Both the position numbers and the translations under genes were made by a program. Source: an uncultured Clostridia bacterium (GTDB taxonomy: Bacteria > Bacillota > Clostridia > TANB77 > UBA1234). From it: DNA of 17,353 nucleotides. This document shows, piece after piece, positions 14,489 through 17,353 of this stretch. The notes below the pieces were generated by a model. It made no database searches, had not been told where the DNA came from, and worked only from the letters and a program-made list of their open reading frames with translations. The DNA lies in contig CANQLS010000007.1 in the NCBI GenBank assembly GCA_947624765.1, positions 1-17,353 on the forward strand, in the 5' to 3' direction. Position 1 is the first letter of the stretch, and every line of letters begins with the position of its first letter.

Positions 14489-14914
14489 ATGAATAATACT
14501 ACACATAGCGTTAAAGCTAGCGAAATCGAAAGAAAATGGTATCTTATTGATGCAGATGGTAAAGTTTTAGGTAGACTTGCATCAGAAGTTGCTAAATTGT
14601 TAAAAGGAAAACATAAGCCAACTTACACCACTCATTTAGACGTTGGTGATCATGTTATTGTAATCAATACAGATAAAATGATTTTAACAGGAAAGAAAAT
14701 GGAAGATAAAGTTTATAGAAGACATACTGGTTATATTGGAAATATGAAAGAAATTCAAGCTAAAGATATGGCTTCTGATAAAATGTTAATGCTTGCTGTT
14801 AAAGGAATGTTACCAAAAAACAGCTTAGGCAGAAAAATGTTAACAAAATTAAGAGTATATGCTGGTAGTGAACATGAAAATGCAGCTCAAAAACCAGAAG
14901 TATACAACTTTTAA
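14489..14914 (+). CDS. rplM: 50S ribosomal protein L13
   Basis: A 141-residue L13 with family blocks [45 protein letters not shown] and [20 protein letters not shown]. An early-assembly 50S protein. ATG 14490 region is preceded by GGAGG. Cotranscribed with rpsI (13-bp gap), as in most bacteria. The start chosen is ATG 14489 ([10 protein letters not shown]), giving a slightly longer N-terminus than the shortest homologues. Confidence 0.98.
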   Translation: MNNTTHSVKASEIERKWYLIDADGKVLGRLASEVAKLLKGKHKPTYTTHLDVGDHVIVINTDKMILTGKKMEDKVYRRHTGYIGNMKEIQAKDMASDKMLMLAVKGMLPKNSLGRKMLTKLRVYAGSEHENAAQKPEVYNF

Positions 14915-14927
14915 GGAGGTAAAATAG

Positions 14928-15338
14928 ATGCCTAGAGGAGTAAAAAAAGATTCAAATACAAATTATGGTACTGGTAGAAGAAAATGTTCTATCGCAAGAG
15001 TTAGAATTATGCCAGGAAAAGGAAAAATCACAATTAACGGATTAGATATTGATGAATATACATCAACAGATGTATTAAAAGTAATTATTAGACAACCACT
15101 TGTTGCAACTAATACTGAAGGAAAATATGATGTTGTTGTAAAAGTTACTGGTGGTGGCCTATCTGGTCAAGCTGGAGCTATTAGACATGGCTTAGCAAGA
15201 GCTTTAGTAAAAGCAAATGAAGAAAATAAACCTGCTTTAAAAACTGCTGGTTTCTTAACAAGAGATCCAAGAATGAAGGAAAGAAAGAAACCAGGATTAA
15301 AGAAAGCAAGAAAAGCTCCACAATTCTCAAAGAGATAA
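14928..15338 (+). CDS. rpsI: 30S ribosomal protein S9
   Basis: A 136-residue S9 with [19 protein letters not shown] near the start, [20 protein letters not shown] in the middle, and the basic tail ending in QFSKR that reaches the P-site tRNA. ATG 14928 has an AAGGAGG site. Last gene of rplM-rpsI, followed by a hairpin terminator. Confidence 0.98.
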   Translation: MPRGVKKDSNTNYGTGRRKCSIARVRIMPGKGKITINGLDIDEYTSTDVLKVIIRQPLVATNTEGKYDVVVKVTGGGLSGQAGAIRHGLARALVKANEENKPALKTAGFLTRDPRMKERKKPGLKKARKAPQFSKR

Positions 15339-15353
15339 TATTTTCAAAAATAC

Positions 15354-15389
15354 AACCCCTACAGTTACAGATGGCTGTAGGGGTTTAAG
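15354..15389 (+). terminator. Terminator of rplM-rpsI
   Basis: A perfect 11-bp stem AACCCCTACAG (15354-15364) and CTGTAGGGGTT (15375-15385), 10-base loop, followed by a broken T tract (TTTAAGTTT). It lies 15 bp after the rpsI stop codon. Confidence 0.8.
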
Positions 15390-15438
15390 TTTAATAAGAA
15401 TTAGTTAAATAATTTTTCAAAATCCATGTTGCTGCAGC

Positions 15439-15463
15439 TGTAGCGGCGCCCATTGGACGCCAT
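15439..15463 (-). repeat. REP-like palindromic repeat, copy 2 (inverted)
   Basis: The reverse complement matches the 15538-15562 copy at 23 of 25 bases. The two differences fall on paired stem positions (G-C becomes T-G), so the hairpin GGCGTCC/GGGCGCC still forms. Confidence 0.7.
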
Positions 15464-15537
15464 TTAAGCAAGGATACAACAAAATCTTTTCTTTAGCGCA
15501 CTACAACAAATTATGAAAAAGAAATATTCTTCTATTT
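15464..15537. other. Spacer between the inverted REP-like copies; no gene seen
   Basis: These 74 bases, and the rest of the gene-free stretch 15390-15752, show no credible reading frame. The wider stretch holds the REP-like pair, a toxin promoter candidate, a TTTATAA/TTATAAA hairpin (15634-15653), and one copy of a 19-bp direct repeat. Confidence 0.5.
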
Positions 15538-15562
15538 ATGGCGGCCAATGGCCGCCGCTACA
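15538..15562 (+). repeat. REP-like palindromic repeat, copy 3
   Basis: The cleanest copy: GGCGGCCAATGGCCGCC forms a 7-bp GC stem with an AAT loop and is followed by GCTACA. With 15439-15463 it makes an inverted pair 124 bp end to end. Confidence 0.75.
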
Positions 15563-15592
15563 CTCGCACTGCTTTAATTTCTAATCTTTTGG

Positions 15593-15620
15593 TTGATTTT
15601 TTTCAAAATTCATATATAAT
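15593..15620 (+). promoter_or_regulatory. Candidate promoter of the PemK-like gene
   Basis: TTGATT (15593-15598) and TATAAT (15615-15620), 16-bp spacer. It would give a leader of about 125 nt before ATG 15753. Confidence 0.45.
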
Positions 15621-15678
15621 ATGGGCATAGCGATTTATAATGATACTTATAAATAAAAAGTTCAAAATGCACTATAAA

Positions 15679-15697
15679 ATTAAGCAAATATTTGAAT
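15679..15697 (+). repeat. 19-bp direct repeat, left copy
   Basis: ATTAAGCAAATATTTGAAT, identical to 16419-16437. The two copies bracket the PemK-like gene and the opposing small RNA. AT-rich, so chance is not excluded. Confidence 0.55.
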
Positions 15698-15752
15698 ATT
15701 TAGTATTTTAGAAAAAAGTTATAGTAGATTAAATAAAAATAGGAGAAATAAT

Positions 15753-16253
15753 ATGTTATTAAATGCTGTTATAACAGAAATTAAAAAAATTATAAATAGA
15801 ATTGACTTTGACAATTATTTTAATTGGTTTATTAAAAAATTTGATTTTATAGACATTTCTAAGCAATTAAATAGCAAAAAAACGAATGGACTACATCCAA
15901 TTAGGCCACGCAAAGGCGAAATATATACTGTTGAATTTGGGCAAAATGTTGGCTCCGAATTAAGTAATATGCATTTAGGTATAATTGTTCAAGATTCTTT
16001 AAAAAATAGTGTCTCAAGTACAGTAGTTGTAATTCCTATCTCAAGTTCACCTAAATTATATGATACTCATCAATTAATAACAGCTAACGATGTCATTAGT
16101 GGTAAATTGAATAAATTACCTTCTAAAGCCAAAGCAGAACAAATAACTTGCATTGATAAAGCCAGATTAATACATAAGGTTGCCGAACTATCCCCTACTT
16201 TTATGGCTAAATTGGAACAACGTATTAAAAAGACTTTAGATATTAAATCATAA
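15753..16253 (+). CDS. PemK/MazF-like toxin with N-terminal extension
   Basis: 166 residues. The first 50 are a helical, Lys/Phe-rich extension of unknown role. Residues 51-165 look like a PemK/MazF barrel: RPRKGEIYTVEFGQNVGSE, then GIIVQD, VVVIPIS and KAEQITCIDKARLI, as in toxins that cut mRNA. Two active-site positions known from B. subtilis MazF seem changed: Arg25 aligns with His74 (NMHLGI) and Thr48 with Ser97 (PISSS). No antitoxin-like gene lies immediately up- or downstream on the same strand. A ribosome binding site AGGAG (15741-15745) stands 7 nt before ATG. A convergent small RNA gene appears to end on its stop codon. Endoribonuclease activity is inferred only from the fold family. 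Confidence 0.78.
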   Translation: MLLNAVITEIKKIINRIDFDNYFNWFIKKFDFIDISKQLNSKKTNGLHPIRPRKGEIYTVEFGQNVGSELSNMHLGIIVQDSLKNSVSSTVVVIPISSSPKLYDTHQLITANDVISGKLNKLPSKAKAEQITCIDKARLIHKVAELSPTFMAKLEQRIKKTLDIKS

Positions 16254-16338
16254 AAAATAGGATGGGCTAACCCCATCCAAAATCAACCATATACATTTCT
16301 GTATATGCAAGTACCACTTAACGTGGAAAATATTTGTT
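16252..16338 (-). ncRNA. Candidate small RNA opposite the 3' end of the PemK-like gene
   Basis: A perfect promoter (see 16345-16373) predicts a start near 16338. The RNA of about 87 nt would contain hairpin CCAC/GTGG (16326-16314), hairpin CATATAC/GTATATG (16307-16288), and terminator GGATGGG/CCCATCC (16278-16260) with TATTTTTT (16259-16252). The end overlaps the toxin's stop codon. No reading frame with a ribosome binding site is seen in it. The target is unknown; base pairing with the toxin mRNA tail is possible only at the last few bases. Confidence 0.65.
16260..16278 (-). terminator. Rho-independent terminator of the candidate small RNA
   Basis: A perfect 7-bp stem GGATGGG/CCCATCC with a 5-base loop. 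T run only on the minus strand (16259-16252: TATTTTTT). On the plus strand the stem is followed by AAAATC, so it is a poor terminator for the toxin gene. Confidence 0.8.
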
Positions 16339-16344
16339 AAATAA

Positions 16345-16373
16345 ATTATAGCAAATATTTCTACTGATGTCAA
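16345..16373 (-). promoter_or_regulatory. Perfect-consensus sigma-A promoter of the candidate small RNA
   Basis: Minus-strand TTGACA (16373-16368) and TATAAT (16350-16345) with exactly 17 bp between them: the full consensus, the strongest promoter in the window. No protein gene lies downstream on this strand. Confidence 0.8.
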
Positions 16374-16418
16374 GTTGCACAATTTATTATATGTAAAAAA
16401 CCTAAATTTATGTAGTAG

Positions 16419-16437
16419 ATTAAGCAAATATTTGAAT
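16419..16437 (+). repeat. 19-bp direct repeat, right copy
   Basis: Identical to 15679-15697. It lies just outside the promoter of the small RNA. Confidence 0.55.
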
Positions 16438-16517
16438 TAAACTAGGTAGATACTATTGTAATAATGATTTATTTAGTTTTAAGTTTTATAAGAATTAATT
16501 CTAAAGATACTTTTATT

Positions 16518-16546
16518 TTGACTTTTATAAACTTTTAGCTTAAAAT
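16518..16546 (+). promoter_or_regulatory. Candidate promoter of the DUF2442 gene
   Basis: TTGACT (16518-16523) and TAAAAT (16541-16546), 17-bp spacer. Four copies of ATAG (16547-16562) follow directly, over the expected start point. Confidence 0.55.
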
Positions 16547-16562
16547 ATAGATAGATAGATAG
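16547..16562 (+). repeat. ATAG tetranucleotide repeat, four copies
   Basis: A short tandem repeat just after the -10 box of the DUF2442 promoter candidate and at the edge of the DUF4160 remnant. Confidence 0.8.
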
Positions 16563-16641
16563 TATATTAAATATTCATAGAGAAGAAATGATGGCTATGT
16601 GGGCCACGCAAGAATTTAAGCAATTGCCACCGCTAGATTAA
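16555..16641 (+). pseudogene. Remnant of a DUF4160-type gene (C-terminal end only)
   Basis: The frame ending in TAA at 16639-16641 reads HREEMMAMWATQEFKQLPPLD. This resembles, from memory, the C-terminus of DUF4160 proteins (H-x-E-L-x-x-x-W ... PL pattern), the usual upstream partner of DUF2442. The frame is closed by TAG at 16552, so about two thirds of the expected gene is missing. It ends 14 bp before the DUF2442 start, as an intact pair would. The similarity is short and needs a search. Confidence 0.45.
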
Positions 16642-16655
16642 AGGAGATGATTTTT

Positions 16656-16898
16656 TTGTTTCACAAAGTAAAAAAAGTTGAGCCTTTGGATAATTATAAG
16701 ATACTAGTAACTTTTGAAGATGGTACAACAAAAGTTTATGATGTTAATATCTTATTTGATAAATTCGTGATTTTCAACCAGTTAAAATTAGTACAAGGAC
16801 TTTTTGAACAAGTAAAAGTTGATACTGGCGGTTATGGAATTTACTGGAATGATGACATTGATTTATCTTGTAATGAATTATGGGATAATGGAATTTAA
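16656..16898 (+). CDS. DUF2442 domain protein
   Basis: An 80-residue protein of the DUF2442 family, recognised by VKKVEPLDNYKILVTFEDG, the YDV segment and the closing VDTGGYGIYWNDDIDLSCNE block. The function is not established. These small proteins commonly pair with DUF4160 and are sometimes suggested to be toxin-antitoxin-like. An ATG at 16647 lies immediately next to the AAGGAG site and is too close. TTG at 16656 (9 nt spacing) gives MFHKVKKVEPL, the start I prefer. The upstream partner survives only as a remnant. No clear terminator follows. Confidence 0.85.
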   Translation: MFHKVKKVEPLDNYKILVTFEDGTTKVYDVNILFDKFVIFNQLKLVQGLFEQVKVDTGGYGIYWNDDIDLSCNELWDNGI

Positions 16899-16986
16899 TT
16901 AAAATAAAAATTAGCCACAGAAAATTATAACGCTATGTAGTTTTAAAATTTTAATTAAGGATATGTAGGGATTTTTTAAAAATCTA

Positions 16987-17015
16987 TTGACTAATTATGT
17001 AAATTATGCTATAAT
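16987..17015 (+). promoter_or_regulatory. Strong promoter of the structured RNA
   Basis: TTGACT (16987-16992) and TATAAT (17010-17015) with a 17-bp spacer. The predicted start is near 17022. Confidence 0.75.
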
Positions 17016-17021
17016 GTATAT

Positions 17022-17230
17022 AATCTAATAAGGTATTGATATCCAATAGCGATGGAAGATGTTCCACAGATATTGAGGTGTTTAATTTAGTAAACCTAGG
17101 AGAAAATTCCGGAGATGGTTGAAAAATTATTGATGTACCAAATTAGAAAATTATAAAGAAGGAGCTTATATGGAAGAGTCATCTATGTAAAAGGCACATA
17201 CTAATAATATTGTAGTATGTGTCTTTTACG
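17022..17230 (+). ncRNA. Candidate structured RNA of about 200 nt, family not recognised
   Basis: It has its own promoter and terminator and no gene downstream on this strand. A closing helix pairs 17025-17029 CTAAT with 17142-17146 ATTAG and 17032-17035 GGTA with 17136-17139 TACC, separated by an AA/AA internal loop. Inside are helix TTGATATC/GATATTGA (17036-17043 with 17069-17076, two G-U pairs) capped by hairpin TGGAA/TTCCA (17053-17066), hairpin GG-TTTA/TAAACC (17077-17096), and GGAG/TTCC (17099-17110). AACC (17093-17096) could instead pair with GGTT (17117-17120). After the closing helix come AAGGAG and a six-codon frame (17170-17190). It does not look like tmRNA, RNase P, SRP, a T-box, or the common riboswitches I can recall. 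6S RNA is not excluded. Confidence 0.55.
17187..17229. terminator. Bidirectional terminator between the structured RNA and prfB
   Basis: A 17-bp stem with one G-U pair (17187-17203 with 17213-17229) and 9-base loop. TTTT follows the GC-containing core on both strands, so it can end the RNA on the plus strand and prfB on the minus strand. Confidence 0.85.
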
Positions 17231-17235
17231 TTATA

Positions 17236-17353
17236 TTAATTCTTTATACTCTGCTTTAAATATGCATCAATAAAATCATTAATTTCGCCATCCATTACAG
17301 CCTGAACATTTCCTGTTTCGAAATTAGTTCTATGATCTTTCACTAATGTATAT
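17236..17353 (-). CDS. prfB: Peptide chain release factor 2, last 38 residues (cut by window edge)
   Basis: The minus-strand frame ending in TAA at 17238-17236 reads [20 protein letters not shown] followed by [12 protein letters not shown]. This is the conserved C-terminal end of RF2 (UGA/UAA release); RF1 differs in this block. The GGQ loop, codon-recognition motif and any programmed frameshift site lie outside the window. Confidence 0.92.
   Translation of the reverse strand, partial: YTLVKDHRTNFETGNVQAVMDGEINDFIDAYLKQSIKN

Noticed and set aside
16260..16278. Hairpin as terminator of the PemK-like gene
   Set aside because: No T tract follows on the plus strand (AAAATC). The T run is on the minus strand, which also carries a perfect promoter upstream.
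16279..16338. Type III toxin-antitoxin (ToxIN-like) repeat RNA
   Set aside because: Type III antitoxin RNAs are tandem repeats upstream of the toxin on the same strand. Here the RNA is single-unit, downstream and on the opposite strand, and the protein resembles PemK rather than ToxN.
16647..16655. ATG 16647 as the DUF2442 start
   Set aside because: It touches the AAGGAG site. TTG 16656 has correct spacing and gives the family-like MFHKVKKV start.
17022..17190. Known riboswitch, T-box, tmRNA, RNase P or SRP RNA
   Set aside because: None of the conserved sequence blocks that I can recall for these families is visible. The element is left unassigned.

Overview
The window is AT-rich bacterial DNA of Bacillota (Firmicutes) type, most likely a spore-forming member of class Clostridia. 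The reasons are the strong AGGAGG-type ribosome binding sites, a spoIID-spoIIQ sporulation pair, an infC-rpmI-rplT operon with a leader attenuator and AUU start, rplM-rpsI with an L13-type leader, and a four-domain S1 protein beside plsC. No tRNA, rRNA, IS element or CRISPR array was seen. TGG encodes Trp and TGA acts as a stop.

Layout: (1) 1-933, the N-terminal 311 codons of typA/bipA on the minus strand, cut by the window edge. (2) 1046-4589, minus strand: an S1 RNA-binding protein (rpsA/ypfD type), plsC, and an unrecognised 577-residue single-span membrane protein with its own promoter. (3) 4748-9638, minus strand: a tetR-MMPL transporter-exported coiled-coil protein operon. Its promoter is bracketed by two inverted copies of a palindromic operator, its end is a palindromic repeat that can act as terminator, and the MMPL gene has a one-base frameshift. 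(4) 9691-11218, plus strand: asnS with promoter and terminator. (5) 11226-13047, minus strand: spoIID and spoIIQ, with forespore/mother-cell-type promoter candidates. (6) 13073-14355, minus strand: infC-rpmI-rplT. (7) 14374-15385, plus strand, divergent: rplM-rpsI.

(8) 15386-17235 is a small accessory island. It holds an inverted pair of REP-like palindromes and a PemK/MazF-like toxin gene without a visible antitoxin. Opposite the toxin's 3' end lies an apparent small RNA gene (~87 nt) with a perfect TTGACA-17-TATAAT promoter and a good terminator. The toxin plus this RNA are bracketed by 19-bp direct repeats. Next come a DUF4160 remnant with a DUF2442 gene, and a promoter-driven structured RNA of about 200 nt ending in a bidirectional terminator. 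(9) 17236-17353 is the last 38 codons of prfB (release factor 2), minus strand.

Most of the window is core translation and sporulation machinery. The best candidates for something undescribed are the two apparent RNA genes (about 16252-16338 minus and 17022-17230 plus), the toxin/sRNA arrangement, and the REP-like palindromes whose sequence differences keep the hairpin intact. All family calls were made by eye from translated motifs. No database search was run.
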